Source of the DNA: Numida meleagris
Taxonomy: Eukaryota > Chordata > Aves > Galliformes > Numididae
Assembly (NCBI RefSeq): GCF_002078875.1
Contig: NC_034412.1
Location: 82,849,575-82,913,574 of the forward strand
Length of the DNA stretch: 64,000 nt
Reading direction: 5' to 3'
In this document: positions 38,780 to 52,019 of the stretch, piece by piece
How the letters are laid out: the number at the start of each line of letters is the position of its first letter
How positions within the stretch are numbered: the first letter of the stretch is position 1
Notes under the pieces: generated by a model
Seen by the model: the letters and a program-made list of their open reading frames with translations, nothing else
The model's database searches: none
Told to the model about the DNA's origin: nothing
Translations under genes and position numbers: made by a program

Positions 38780-39103
38780 GGTTGCTACCTTCCACTACCT
38801 AAAGGGGGCCTACAGAGACTTTATCAGGAAGTGTAGTGATAGGTAATGGCTTTAAACTAAAAAAGAGGAGATTTAGGTTAGGCATTAGGAAGAAATTCTT
38901 CATGATGAGGATGGTGAGGCTCTGGCACAGGCTGCCTAGAGAAGTTGTGGGTGCCCCATTACTGGAAGTACTCAAGGCCAGGCTGGATGGGGCCCTGGGC
39001 AGCCCAATCTGGTGGGAGGTGTCCTGGCCCATGGCAGGGGTTGGAACTGGATGGTCTTTAAGGTCTCTTCCAACCCAAACAATTCCGTGATTCTATGATT
39101 TTC
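38780..39103 (+). repeat. CR1 LINE fragment, 3' end, plus orientation
   Basis: This is a well-preserved CR1 tail of about 320 bp: 'gactttatcaggaagtgtag', 'aggttaggcattaggaagaa', 'ctggcacaggctgcctagag', 'caaggccaggctggatgggg', 'gtcctggcccatggcagggg', 'tctcttccaacccaaacaat' and the terminal 'gattctatgatt'. It lies about 250 bp upstream of another same-orientation CR1. Open frames on both strands here are repeat-derived. Confidence 0.95.
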
Positions 39104-39348
39104 TTTCATGCATATAAGTCCCTGTATGCTGATACTACTGTTTCAGCTGCAGTACCAGGTGAGAGTCAATTTTAAGATGTGGCAAAATCAAAGCCTGCAA
39201 TGATGTGACATGAGTTGTGTTGTATCGTGCATTCAGTAGGGCACTAAGCCCCAAGCTTAGGAGAGAAGAGTCTTTAGTATTGCACTGGTTGTTGTGAATT
39301 TTTTCTGTATTAAAATACACACTTGCAAACATTTAATGAGTTATTGGT

Positions 39349-39830
39349 TTACTGTGTCCAGTTCTGAGCTCCTCAGTTCAAGAAAGACAGAACTTCTAGA
39401 AGGAATCCTGTGGAGGGCTACAAAGATGATGAGGTGCCTGCAGCATCTCTCTTATGAAGAAAGGCTGAGAGACCTGGGGCTGTTCAGCCTGGAGAAGAGA
39501 AAGCTGAGAGTGAATTGGTGTTTATAAATATATACAGGTCAGGTGGATGAGGTCGGGCTGTTTTCAGTGGTGCCCAGTGACAGGGCAAGGGCCAACAGGC
39601 ACAAACTGAAACACAGGACTTTCCATACAAACACGAGGAAGCACTTTACTTTGAGGGTTATGGAGAGCTGGAACAGGCTGCCCAGTGAGGGTGTGGAGTC
39701 TCCTCTAGAGATATTGAAGACACACCTAGACCCCTTCCTGTGTAACCTACTCTGGGGAACCTGCTTCAGCAGGATGATTGGACTGGGTGGTCTCTGGAGG
39801 TCCCTTCCAACCTCTACAGTTGTGTGATTT
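39349..39830 (+). repeat. CR1 LINE fragment with ORF2 C-terminus and 3' end, plus orientation
   Basis: The left part encodes the CR1 ORF2 C-terminal motif (frame from 39294: [20 protein letters not shown], then [12 protein letters not shown]), after which the frame breaks. The right part carries 'ctggaacaggctgcccagtg', 'gatgattggactgggtggtc' and 'tccaacctctacagttgtgt'. It is 5'-truncated, as is usual for CR1. The frames at 39294-39527, 39539-39889 and 39543-39827 belong to it. Confidence 0.94.
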
Positions 39831-41603
39831 ATGCGTTCCAAGCTACAGCTCAGATCATCAAAGTTCCATTCTTTTCCAATGGCAAGCAATAGCTATCCAT
39901 TTTGAAGCCTCTGAGGTTCTCAAAAAGGCAGGAAACAGCTAGAATTTTAGAGTCAAAAGCCTGAGAGAATAAACACTCCTGATTTTTAGCACTTCCTAAC
40001 TCTTACCAGATGTGAGGTATGCAAGAATAACTTTTTAATTTGTATGCTAGCTGTGCTGATTCTAGGAAGAGATGGATAAGAGGGATGTGGATAAAGCATT
40101 GTATGTGCAGGAGTGCCGATCCAAAACAATTAGAAATGTCACGTTCAGCCCAAGGTTTGTGCAGAGATCTGGGAACACTGGGAACCGCTCTTACTCATGT
40201 ACATTGCTTTCCTCATGCCTCATTATAGGTGAATTTTCCTCCTTTTCTATTTTCTTTTTTTCTTTTTTTTGGTAGCAAAATGGCAGTTTTGAATTAATCC
40301 AAAATTTTGCTGAAAAAGAAAATGCAGAACTTGGTATGTACTGATGAGCAGCTGCAGAGAAAAGCCCATTTTTTCCAAGGTTTTCAAGCTGCGTGTAGTA
40401 TGCTTTATTGTCATGATCCGGATGAACAGGGAGGGGTTCTGATGCAGCTTCCTATCCTGCATCAGTGCCACACGCCTGCTCTGCTCTCAGCTCTGTGATC
40501 GCTGGTGCAACTTTACAGAAATGAAAATAGTTTTCTTCCATTCTTCTTATCATTACGCAAGCAAAGTTCCAACTGTGGAGGTGGAGATCCATGAGGAAGC
40601 AGGATTTGTCCTTGAATAACTTCTGAAGTAAGATGAGAATTAATGGGGGGAAAAGTAATTTGAAACTATTCATGTATGAGTAGTGAAGGGAGACTGAGCT
40701 TAGAAAGACATTTTTCTATGGTTGCAGTGAAAAACTGACTTAATAAGTGTTACTTTCAATTAGTTTTTTGTGTACTAGATGCCCACAACATAAAAATTTT
40801 CAGCTGGCATTTTCTGCTATTCATTCCAGTTCATTTTTCATTTATCTTGTAAAAAAAGTATGAATTCATTCTTTCCAAGCTTACTATTACATGGTGCTAG
40901 GCTTTGTAAACAAATAAGTCAGCTCACTATTCACTGCAGTAATTAGCACACACACTTGATTTCAAGACAAGTTTGCAATGCTCCTGTTAAAAGAAACCTT
41001 ACCGGTGAAATATGAAGAAATGCTCTGAAAGCCAGGGGAATATTTCAGCTTTGTACACATAGAGCACCACTTTTGCATGCTTACATTGCAAGGTGGAGTA
41101 TCTCTATTTATTTAATTCAGAGAGTCATGTTTTACTGTAACAATTGTAAAAGATAGCAAATTAAATTTGTTTTCCCACTTTTGGTAGTAGAATTTGAAGA
41201 AAAAAAAATAGATTTAACTCATCTAAGGAGTATTTTGAATCAGGTAGCTATTTTCATGCTAAGATATAAGAACATCAAGTTACCAGTCTGGTCCATTCCC
41301 ATTGACACTAAGAGGAATGCTTATTGCCAGCACTGTAACATTATCAAGATATCCTATTGCATAAAAATAAATGTTTTTCCAAAACCTTTGGAGAAGAACA
41401 TCCTACTTTGATTTTTTTCAGTTCTGTACGAACTGAAATGTTCCAGGAGACATTTTCAGATGTGTTTCTAGTCTGAGATTATAAAGTTTTTATAGCTTTT
41501 TCTGTAATTAAATAAGAGTTGTTAGGGTGATGTTTAGATCCCTGAGATTGAGTTGTATGTAGATATTAATAGGTATTGATAGCTATGACTTCCACGCTTA
41601 ATT

Positions 41604-41702
41604 GAATCCTAGAATCATAAATCCTTAGAATTGGAAGGGACCCTTAAAGATCCGTGAGTCACCTACAATGGACAGGAGCATCCAACCCTAGACCGGGTTG
41701 GC
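41604..41702 (-). repeat. Short CR1 LINE 3' end, minus orientation
   Basis: 'gaatcctagaatcataaatc', 'cttagaattggaagggaccc' and 'ttaaagatccgtgagtc' form a CR1 terminus in reverse. The similarity fades after about 100 bp, so the right edge is uncertain. Confidence 0.82.
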
Positions 41703-44700
41703 CAGGATGTTGTTTTGGGTGGACATTTGGGATGATCCTGCTTGGTGGCCACGTTTTATGCTCAGGAGGTCCCTGGAGCTGTCCTTAAAGTGGCAGTTCA
41801 GCTTTGTCACAATGCCTGTGCATGCAGTGGTTCTAGAAATCATAGTCAGTCATTGCAACAACAGTATATCAAGAAGATGGAACAATGGCTCTCTGTGAAA
41901 TGTTGAAAAAATGTATCATACAGCTAAAATGACAGAAAACATAGAAAGAGGTTATTTCAGCCTCAGTACAGGTTTGTTACAGTGCTTATTACAGATGTTG
42001 CCTTTTTCCAGTTAAGAGCATTCCGCATTACTTACTGCATAAAATTTTATTTAAAACCACATATAATGTGTGCTCTAACTGAGGATTATAAACCTGTTAC
42101 ATTGCTTGCCCTTTTCTGAAAGTGGTTATTTATTATTTGACATTATTTTGTCAGACAACTGATTTGTATAGCTGAACACAGGGCACTTGCCTTCTTTTTA
42201 AGGATAATAAACAAGCAGCACTTTTAAAACCAACAAAACGCTTTTAAATGGTAGAATATTTTCCTAATGATTGTGTCTAACATGTTGAATACCTTTTTAC
42301 TTTCTCTGCAGTTAGCTTCCATTAGCTTTAAAGTGAAAGAGAGTGGGAAAGCAAGCTTTGCTGCAGAAAAAAGGGAAATCAAAGCTAACCACCGACAGCT
42401 TTTTGAGAAAGAGTGTTCTGGTTGTTATAAAACATGTATATAACCGACAACTGATATTATCCACTGGTGAGATATTGTTCATACATCTGCAGCATAAAAT
42501 TACCAGAAAAATCATGCTGGCTATCAATCCACATGTGCTCAGTGCAGTTTCAGGGTTTCAAGAATGCCTCATGTATCTTTTATCATATCACTGTAACCCC
42601 TCACCTCCCACCAGTTCTCCAGACATTCTCCCCACCATGCTCTGGCCCCTTTGATGCACAGGTAAACACATTTCACCTCTAGTATTTTTAACCTGAATGC
42701 GAGCCATGCTGCGATACTTGACTGACTGTGGTAAGCATGAAGTCCTGCATCCAGGAGAGGGACAATTGTTCTTCACATCACTTGCCTGTGGGCTTGCTTC
42801 TTGCCATGAAGAGTCTTCCAGTGCTGAGGAGCTCAGCTCTGCCTATATGCAAAGGCCTATATGAGCCTGTCCACTTCACACACTGAGCTGACCAGAAGCC
42901 ATGTACACCTGGCTCAGAGTCCAAAGTAATATCTCCTGCTTCTTCACAGAGTTTGCTTGTATAGATGTAGTGGCACAACGTGATGGCATGTAGCTTTTGG
43001 GTTCCCCGCAGCATTAGCAGCACAAGTTGGTATCTGCTTACAACTTGTTTAACAGACACACTCATGGCTAACTAACCTTAAACTGGCTGCTGAAGTGCTG
43101 CTAATAGCTTTCTGTCATGAAAAGTAGGCTTGCAAGGAGATGCAAATTGCATCCAAGAAGAAAGTAAATCCCACCTGAGCTGAGCCATGATTGTCTTTAG
43201 GCCTCTCCTCAGGACATCAGCACGGGGCCTACAGGGATGGTGGCACCTGCAGCCTGGACTGACCCCCAAACCATGATTTATCGATGTTGCAGCTCATGAA
43301 AGGTGTACGTTGCTGCTGATTACACCTGAGCGTATATCTGGAGTTTTAGAAGTGAAAATGCAACACACAGTGTATTGGCTCAGTCACTCACAACTCTTTT
43401 AATGCTTCTGTGGGTTAAAGGGAGCCATACATTATTCAGATCAGTACTTTGTCAGTTGTTTACTCTTCATGCAAGCTGTAAATGTTTCATACTATTTTTA
43501 GAACACACGTAAGACTGTTTTTCTTGCTGCTTCAGGTTCCCATCTCAGCTTGATTCAGAGAAAACACTAGAGATCAGGAGTTGGTGGGATTACATTTGCA
43601 GACATCTGCCTTCATAACAACTTTGCGCCAGTATACATAATACAATAGATATTGTTGCACACTTTCATACAATTTTTGGCGAAAGATCCCCAGCAAAATA
43701 GACAGAATCATTGTAGGTGGTAGTTGGGGTGGTTCCAGTGACTTGCTTAATTTTTGTGGAATGATTTGAGTTGAAATCAACAAGAGATTGAGTACAACTG
43801 GGCAGTGTGTGCATTGGTTGGTAAACTATCACGGTCACGCCATGGACAGACAAACACTCATTTTCTGCAGCAGCTAAGCTTGGATATTGAGCTCTAGGTT
43901 CTGCCCCAGAGAAGCATGGGTACCTGTATGAAAGAATTGTGGCAACACGTGAGAGTATGGCCAATATCATTTTATCTTAATGTCATTTTTCCTCTGCTTT
44001 TATGTGATTTTTTGTTTAATGCCATGTTTAGTATTCTAGTAGGTCATGTGAAGTCAGGGGTCAGAAGTGTGCTTGATTTAATACAACTCGATGGTTTGCC
44101 TGCTTTTTGTCTGTTCCTTTTGGTGTCCTGTCATTTGAATTTTATGTTTTTGCCTTTACTTCTTCAGACGGCTTTCCTGGGTATCATTTTCTGTGTTGTG
44201 CTGGTCCTTTATGCTGGTACAGATTGCATTTGTTCATCTAAAATGCCTGTCCTGCACAATTTCCATCATTTTTACGGTCTTACATTTTGTCATTTTCTGC
44301 TTGAGTTTGGTTGTGGTTTGTTATATTTTGACAGTGGTTTATCATACAGCTGTGAATAACCTCTTTGGTCTGCCTTTAAAACTTTCTTCATTGCAGTTGT
44401 TGAACAAAGTTAACTGAAATGCTGCTTTCTTCAAACAGAATGATTAGCACAGGCTGTATAAAGCAGCCAGGCAAACCGCTTGTTCTGGCTTATTAGCATT
44501 TTAAGTGCAGATTTTTTATGCAAATATAAATATTCTCTTCACTAAAATATTTGTGTATGGATTTTTGCTGGGGAATTATGATTTTGATTTATAATATGTG
44601 GACATTTTATAGTTAGAAGTAGAGCTTCCTTATCTAAGGTAGATCTTTTGTCTGTGAAATAAGAGTATGGGTAATCCCCTCAAACCACTTCCCCTCCAGC

Positions 44701-45139
44701 TTAAGAAATCAGCATACACTGTGGCTGCCATTAAGAACTTGTGAATTTTTCAGTGTCAGGTAAGGGTATGATCTGCTCTGTATTGCTAGAAACCCAATTC
44801 AGATTTCTAATTTAAACCTAAATTAAGCAACAAACTAAATGAGCTCTGAGTTTTCATTTTATGATTGGCCTGTAGACTCCCTAGGTTATTGGGGTAATAT
44901 CCCTGGACATGGAGCAAAGATTTGAATACTGAAGTTAGTCCAGAGTCACACAGGGGCAGTACTCTGCTGTTTGTGCTGGAGTTCAAGGTGCTGGCTATGA
45001 TACATCAGCCTTTTGTAGTCAGTGTGCTCAACAGACAGCCACTTTCTGTATGTCCTCTTGCAGTCAGCCTTGATCCCCAAGCTGCTGACCCCAGTTCAAG
45101 TTGACCATAAGCTGTCAATGTGCCTGTGTGGCATAGAAT

Positions 45140-45670
45140 CCTCCAGGGCTGCATTAAGAATGATGCCAGCAGTTTAAGGGAGGTGGTCCTTCCTTTGGAG
45201 CTGAGGAGACATGTCTGGAGCAGGATATCCAGCCAGGGCTCCTTGGTAGAAGAAAGGCACAGCTACACTGGAGTGAGGCCAGCAAGGGCACGCCAGTGAC
45301 TAAAGGCTCAGAGCATGGGCTGCACAAGGAAAGGCTGGGAGAGCTGGGACTGTGCAGTCTGGAGGAGGGGATCTTGTCAGTCTACATAAGTATATGATGG
45401 GGCATAGATAAAGAAGACAGAGATAGATAGAATGTTCTTTGTGTCACCCAGCAAAATTCACAAAGTTCCATTTCAACATAAGAAAAAGCATTTTCCTCAA
45501 AAAGTGATGAAACACTGGCATATGCTGCCCAGAGAGGCCATGAAGGCTCCATCCTTGGAGATATTCAAAACCCAACTGGACATTGTTCTGGGCAACCCTT
45601 GTGGGTGCCTCTGCTCTGAGGGAGCTGGACCAAATGTCCCAGAGAGGCCCTTCAAGCCCAGCCATGGGCT
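45140..45670 (+). repeat. CR1 LINE fragment with ORF2 end and degraded 3' end, plus orientation
   Basis: The start resembles the CR1 ORF2 stretch 'gggctgcattaagaatgatg', 'ccagcagtttaagggaggtg'. Further on, 'aaggaaaggctgggagagct' and 'gggactgtgcagtctggagg' match the ORF2 C-terminus. The tail has 'atgctgcccagagaggccat' and 'ccttggagatattcaaaacc'. The 3' terminal octamers are not recognisable. Overlapping frames of 76-111 codons at 45432-45813 derive from this element. Confidence 0.86.
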
Positions 45671-48600
45671 GTGCTCCACTGAAAGAGACCTTGGTCTCTG
45701 CCATTTGCTCTCCACATCCCCTGGCCCCCAGGTTCTCACCCAAGGCTGGAATACTCTACAGATCTGAAGGCTCTGAATGTTATAGTGTGCAGTTACTTAA
45801 GAAACTTTGCTAGAGTGCTGATAGTATAACATGGAAAAGGTTGGGAGGCTGTAATAGGTAGGCTGCCTGAGTTCCTTAATGAAAAACTAAGCTGGTGCTT
45901 TGTTGCGACACATAGAGCTTTTTATAGTTGTTTTCTGGCTATTTTCACCAAAATGAATTATAGTAAAATATTATCACTTTTCAGAGAGACGGATTTAAGA
46001 CTGAGTTGCAGATTATGTGTCTTTGAGAATGAAGGTCGTAAGGTCTGGAGAATTAAGCTGAGGCCTCACTGGCATGAAGTTTCTGTTACCTGTTCTTGAC
46101 TCAAGTGCATTTTAGAGGATTGAAGCGCTACTTACAGACTTAGAAGAAAAGGAAATACACTGTCAACTGAATCAAAATTACATAGGCAAATGCTCACCAG
46201 GATAAAATGGTGTTAGAAAATACTTATTGGAAGAAAAGGAAGAGTCAAATCTAACAACACTTGAATTACACAGGAACTGTAGAAGAAAAAGTAGACATTT
46301 ACAATTACATATGTTTTAGTACTATTGGTTAAAACTTTTATCTGTAGGCAGTAGTTTTGATATAAGAATAAATAAGATATGCAGATATCATGGATCAGAA
46401 AAAAAACTAAACATGGGATTTGAGTGTGGGAAGGATTCAAGGCACTCAGTCACAGCACTGAATCCATGTTACTCATCTTTGCAGTTTTGTTAAAAAATTG
46501 AGAACAAGGGCAAAATCATCAGAAACATTCATTTTCCCTAATTGCCACAGAGTACTAAGTAGATTGGTAAGTATAAAAACAAATCTGTATGGACATGGGA
46601 GGAATGAACAGCTAATTTTACTTCTTGAAAATCTGTACTTTATTAGCAATATGGAAGTAACACTTGTAAACGGTCCTCCAAATTTCATGGAGTCTCTAAA
46701 CTATTCCATCTGCATATTATACAGATATTTTCTGAATATAAAATACTGCTGTTACTATTAGTAGTATACCGCTATTCATAGTATACAATAGTGTATTATT
46801 TTTACCATCATTGTTGTAATAGTTTTAAAATCATACATTTAATTTTACTTAATACTTTATTTGTATGAATAACTGGAATTTTCCTTTAAGATCAGTACAG
46901 ATTAATCATACATTATAATAGTTATTCTATAAGTAGTCTAAATGAATAGAAGCCCAATCTTACCCACTAGATAGGGAGTGAAAAAGGACGGGTCTGTGTG
47001 TGCCAGATTCTGCCTTGGACACATGTGGGTGGTTTAATCAACATGGCCCACACAGCTCTGAAACAGAATTTGGACTTTAATTAGACTGTCTTTTCACTGC
47101 CCTTCGTACAGTAGCTTTTCCCGGGAATTGACAGATTCATTTTGTTTGGGTTTGAATCCACTCACCAGAAAAGGTTTTGTAAATGTGGATGGATGTTCAC
47201 ATGGTCGACTCTGGGACTCATCCCAGCATCAGTTCTCTCCCTTCCCTCCTCCCCAGCTTTAGCAGAGCTGCTGAGTAAAGCCTAGAGAACGCATCCGTCC
47301 CAACTCCCTCTCCATCCCAGCTAGGTGAGCTGTGTCTGGGAGGGAACACACCGGATGTGATATTTCAGTGAGACAAATCTGGGCAAACTGAAACAAAAGT
47401 AGGGGCAGAAGGAGAGCAGTGACATCACTGTATAACTCCATAATGTTTTGCTTTTTGTGCATTCATTTATTTTGGTTACAAACACATGCATAAATGGCTG
47501 TGGCAGCCTCTGGTCCACACAGATGTCAATTAGCCATAGCCAGAGTCAATTAACAATTAACAGTAAGTTCAGGCTTTCTTCTGTGGTGTTCAGGAAAGCT
47601 CATTTGCAATCAGTGAGAAGTCATCTCCAGACTTCCCCAGCCTTTAGATCTGGCTGAGCGAAAGTTGGTCTTAGCCTATGCATTTAATTACTGAACTCCA
47701 GCTGTGATAATCTCCCAAGGAAGAGACTTTCATGGTCTGTCTGGAGCTGTACAGGACATCATAACATTTTGGGTTGGGAGCCAAAAAAACCCGCAGTCCC
47801 AACCAGTGCTGTTCCTCAATCCCATCTATAACGTGTTGATGAGATAATCAGCTGCAGTCTGCTTCCAGACAGAGCTCATTTAAGCAACAGGCACAATGTC
47901 GTTTTTTCATTCTGTTGCTGATTCTTCAGAACTTTAAAAGGCTTTTTATATTTGGTTTTTGTATTTGTGTCTGTTTTATTACTTATTTTGTACCGTAGCT
48001 CTTATTGAAGACATAGGACTTGACAGGCTGCAAAAAAAGTCTGGAAGCAATCAATCCAGTATTTTTATTTCACTGGCTAACACTTCTATTGTTTGACTTC
48101 TGTACCAATTTGGCAGTTATCCTACATGCTGTATACATATATGCTAAATCTAAGTCTCTGCTGCTGAGAGCTTATACTGTAAAGGCAACCCTTGACAAGT
48201 GTGCTGAGCAAGGAGGGGCCTGCTGTCGAGCCTTGCTTCTGCAACAGAGGCCACGAACCTCCATTCTGTAGAGAGGGCATTGAGAATTTGACAGCCTATC
48301 TTTGGGACACAAAGGGAGGAAGTATTCTTCTATTCCTAGCCCACAAATAATACCAGTTTCCTGTGAACTAGAAAAACATGTTTACTTTCCATTTGATATG
48401 AAAAACAAAACAAAACAACAGTACCACCACCACCACATGGCATGTGGTGGTACCACAATTACATTGATTGGATTAATTGATTTCTGGACCGCTCATATCC
48501 AGGGAAGTGTCACATATCTACCCATTATATTTCAATTCTAAAATTGTAGTTAGGTCTCTGATCCTCTGGAAATGTAAACGGAGCCATGTGTAGCCAGGCT

Positions 48601-49819
48601 ACCGAGCAGGCTAAAGGTACATCATCCCAGCGACAGCATTGTAGTTTGTGCAAAATAATCACTTCAGATACACCTTTCTTACTGACACCTTCATATAAAT
48701 AACCATCATCACCTGTTGTTAAATCCAGCTGATCTTTGCCAGTTTGCATTGATGTCTGGGGATTTGCTAGCACAAATGAAGCAAACGTTAAGGGGCAGTG
48801 CCTGCCTCTCTTGGGAAATAGTACATCCTTAGATACTCAGTTAGGGATGAAGGATGCTGCTCAGGACAAAATGCAAAGTAGCATTCCAGGGATCTGACAT
48901 TAATGCCTGAATGCTGAGGGAGGGGCAGGTGAATTTTCTTTCCAGTTCACAGTGTACCCAATTTCTTATGGTGCAGGATGCTGCATTTCACTCGATAAAA
49001 CAGCCTGTTCTGGGTAATGGCACTGTAAGATCCTGCTAGTGTTCTTGTAGATGCAGGTATGAATCTATGCCTGCTTTCCTAACCCTGAGTGCTGGGCTCA
49101 GAGCTTCAGCATCTGCAGTCATGGCTATTCTAATCTGTTCTTGAGGGCAGATGATATAGCATGTATTATTAATACTGTTTAATAAATCCTATTAAAATAA
49201 CTTCTTCCTCGTTGCTTATAATTTTGCCAAACTTAAGCCAATAAAACTGAAATTATGGTTTATTTTGCTTGCAGCTAGTTCTCTCCTATCTAAGCCAAAA
49301 ATGATTTCTGTCTTTGAAAATGGAAAAAAAAAATACTGCTTTGTCCATATTACAAAATTATTGCAATTTTTATTTTCAAGTCCATATGATGCTGTGGAGT
49401 GGGATTTGCTCACCTTTGTGGCAGGGGTTGCCTTTTGTCCTTCTTATGTAAATCTGACTGAATTTAGCAAATTTATGGATCTTTGGGAAAAAAAAAAACA
49501 CCATTCTGAAGTACTCAGCTCAGGCCTCACTAGAGTTTGACAGCTGAAATTTCCAAAATTTCCCTGCTCATGGAGCCCAGTAGGCTATCTCCACACGTAC
49601 TGCAAAGAGTAGCTGGACTCTAGGCTCTGTGGGCTCCTGGATTTTTCCACTGCAAATCCCATTTCCAGAACATAATGGACGGTCAGCCAGTGCTGCACAT
49701 GAGAGCAGGAAGCCCTTCCTTCTCCGGAGCTCCCGACAGATGCACTGGGGTCCAGGTGGCCCTGAGAAGGAAGCAGCTTGACTGTGGCATTGTCATCAGA
49801 AAATCCAGGAAGAAAACTC
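45671..49819. other. Intronic stretch without recognised features
   Basis: This is unique-looking DNA. A perfect 11-bp inverted repeat with a one-base centre inside a (CAC)n stretch lies at 48429-48451. Frames of up to about 90 codons have no recognisable domain. Confidence 0.6.
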
Positions 49820-50560
49820 TCTCACTGCAATGAGGCATTATAAGCAAAGAGGAAAGAGGGAAGAGAAGGTAAAAAATAGAAAGAGACTAAACCAGGGAAG
49901 AAATCTGATGTCACTGAAGTGTGAGAGGGGAGAGATATTAACTGAAGTTGAAAGGGAAAGAGGAGAGCTGATTGTGGGACAGTTAGATGTCAGTGAGAAA
50001 AACATGGGCAGTGAATAGGGAGCTGCTTAGTTGCATGGAGGGCACAAAGGGAAGAGGTGCTCTTGCCTTGTCTCTGGTTGGGTGAGATGCTGAGCAAAGG
50101 GAGGAGAGATGGGGTTCGACAAGGCAGAGAAAAGTTGGAGACAGAGGATCCTGGGGAAAAATACACAAAATCCAGAAGCAGAAGAAGGGCTTATATTGTA
50201 GGAAGCAAGGAGGTTTGTGCAGCCTGGGTGGGTGGGAAGGGCACTGAGAAAGCGTGCATGAAGCTTGCATTTGGGGGAGAGAGGAGGAGAACAGGGAGAC
50301 TGCTAGTAGATAGTGCGGCCTGCTTTAGGTAAGAATGTGGGATCTGGGGAGCTGTAGGGGAGTTAGTGAGCCTGCCTGAGCAAGGGGAATGGGCAGCATG
50401 TGAGGAAGGGGATTAGGGGCAGGGAGGCGCTGAGAGCTGAACTGTGAACATGGAAGATAACCTGTGCATAGAAGCTGACCATAAGATGGGGAAAAGTAGG
50501 ACTTCGAGGGTAGGAGAGCGTGGAGACTGGGGGGAAAAATAAAGAGCAGGGCTGAGAGTG
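49820..50560 (+). other. Purine-rich, G-rich block
   Basis: Over about 740 bp the + strand is strongly enriched in G and A, with many GGGA, GAGG and GGAGA words and few long pyrimidine runs. It is not a tandem repeat. It includes a four-tract G-quadruplex motif at 50226-50241. Frames on both strands (Arg/Lys/Glu/Gly-rich on one, Ser/Pro/Leu-rich on the other) reflect composition. No promoter or exon was recognised. Confidence 0.8.
50226..50241 (+). other. Canonical G-quadruplex motif
   Basis: GGGTGGGTGGGAAGGG has four runs of three G with loops of 1, 1 and 2 bases. It meets the G3+N1-7 rule and has very short loops, which known biophysics associates with stable parallel quadruplexes. It is on the non-template strand relative to LDB2. 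Folding in vivo is not shown by the sequence. Confidence 0.85.
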
Positions 50561-52019
50561 CTTGGATGTTCATATACACAGTTATGTTCTGGGGGAGAAA
50601 ACATCAAGGCAAGTCTTTTGCACTTAAAACATAGAAAGTTTGTGATTATAAGGGCTTGTTCCACAGCCCTTTGTTGTTCTTGGAAACATCTCCTGCACAA
50701 ATAAGCTTTGTTACCGCTGTACAGAGTCATGTTTATACTAGAAAATAAGTTATCTTTTTAAGCCATGGAGTGCTTCAGGAAGAGAGCCCAAGCCTTGAAC
50801 CTGCCTTCTGCAGCAAAAGCAGCTCAGTGAGCCGAGGACCAGCCCGCTTCTCAGTAGGGTTTCATGCATGTTTCTCCTGGAGGTTTATGCTAGTGTATGC
50901 TAGACACTCACGTGAGCAGTTTTCCCTTTTACAGACAGACAGGGTCCGCATGGACACCTGTAGTTGAAAATGAGGTTCCATGGGGCATCTCCTTGTATGC
51001 ACCTCTGTTCTTCCTCATCTTTTTGGCTCCCCACTTTGTTTTTCACAGTAGCAGATCCCAGTGGCAAGCACAGACAATGCTTACTAGGAAAAGCAGTAAG
51101 TTATTTAATGTATTACTAGCCTTCTTTAATGTGTTGTAGCTGCGGTTACAAGGCTGAAACCAGCACCATACAACCATGCTACTTTGGGAATGGTCTATAA
51201 GTGCAGTTAAAGAAGGTTCAAGATATTTATGTGGTGCCTAAGTCACGTGAATAGAGGTTTATCACAATCAGTAGGAATGCTGGATTTTCATATCACACAT
51301 TCGCTGCCTAGGATGATTAGCAGGAAATTTAATTTGCACTAATTAGCCTTAGGGGAGCAAAAAATTAACATGATGGGAAAGTTTCAAGTTTCGCTATATA
51401 CCATACCAACATGGAAAAATTTGAGTTAAAGCTTGAGTCTTATGCTGATACACTGGACTTCATTTTCTCTAAATTGAATTAAAAGACTGTAGAAAATTAA
51501 TATATGCATGGCGAGTGGGTGGGTTTTTTAGGAGCTTGAGTTGTAGAATAGTTGTTCAAAGTATTCATTGAACTGTCAGCCACATCCAGAGAGCGCAGTA
51601 TATTTTAATACTTAAAATTATGTTAATATTTTACTGTAAAAGCTTTAACAAGTCCTTATTTTCTATATTTGTATATTTTCCTTATATAATGTGCATTATA
51701 ACTGCACATGCAATATTCCACATTGTGACGCACAGAGCAGAAACAGCTTTCACAGAACCACTTCTGTGAAAACACCGTAGTTTTTAATTTACAACACCCA
51801 CTTGCGAATACATTTTTAGGGTCAAGTGCCCTTGTTTGTACGCTGGCAAAATTCCTATGAAAATAAGTTTTTTAGAAATTACTCTGAAAAGTATACAGCA
51901 AATAAGAGAGGCATGAGTCACCACATAGTCCTGGTGGATAAATAAGAATTAGGAACTAATCAACTCTAATTTTGCCTGTTGATGGTGACTTTTCTGTCTC
52001 ATTGTTCCAGAACACTTAG

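Noticed and set aside
43574..43970. Overlapping minus-strand frames with Ser/Thr-rich sequence, considered as a possible endogenous retrovirus remnant
   Set aside because: No LTR, primer-binding site, polymerase motif or cleavage-site pattern could be seen nearby, so there is no support beyond general composition.
43916..44359. 147-codon plus-strand frame with hydrophobic stretches
   Set aside because: The hydrophobicity follows from T-rich DNA. There is no recognisable family, no splice context linking it to LDB2 and no supporting neighbour. Some frames of this length are expected by chance in 64 kb of six-frame AT-rich DNA.
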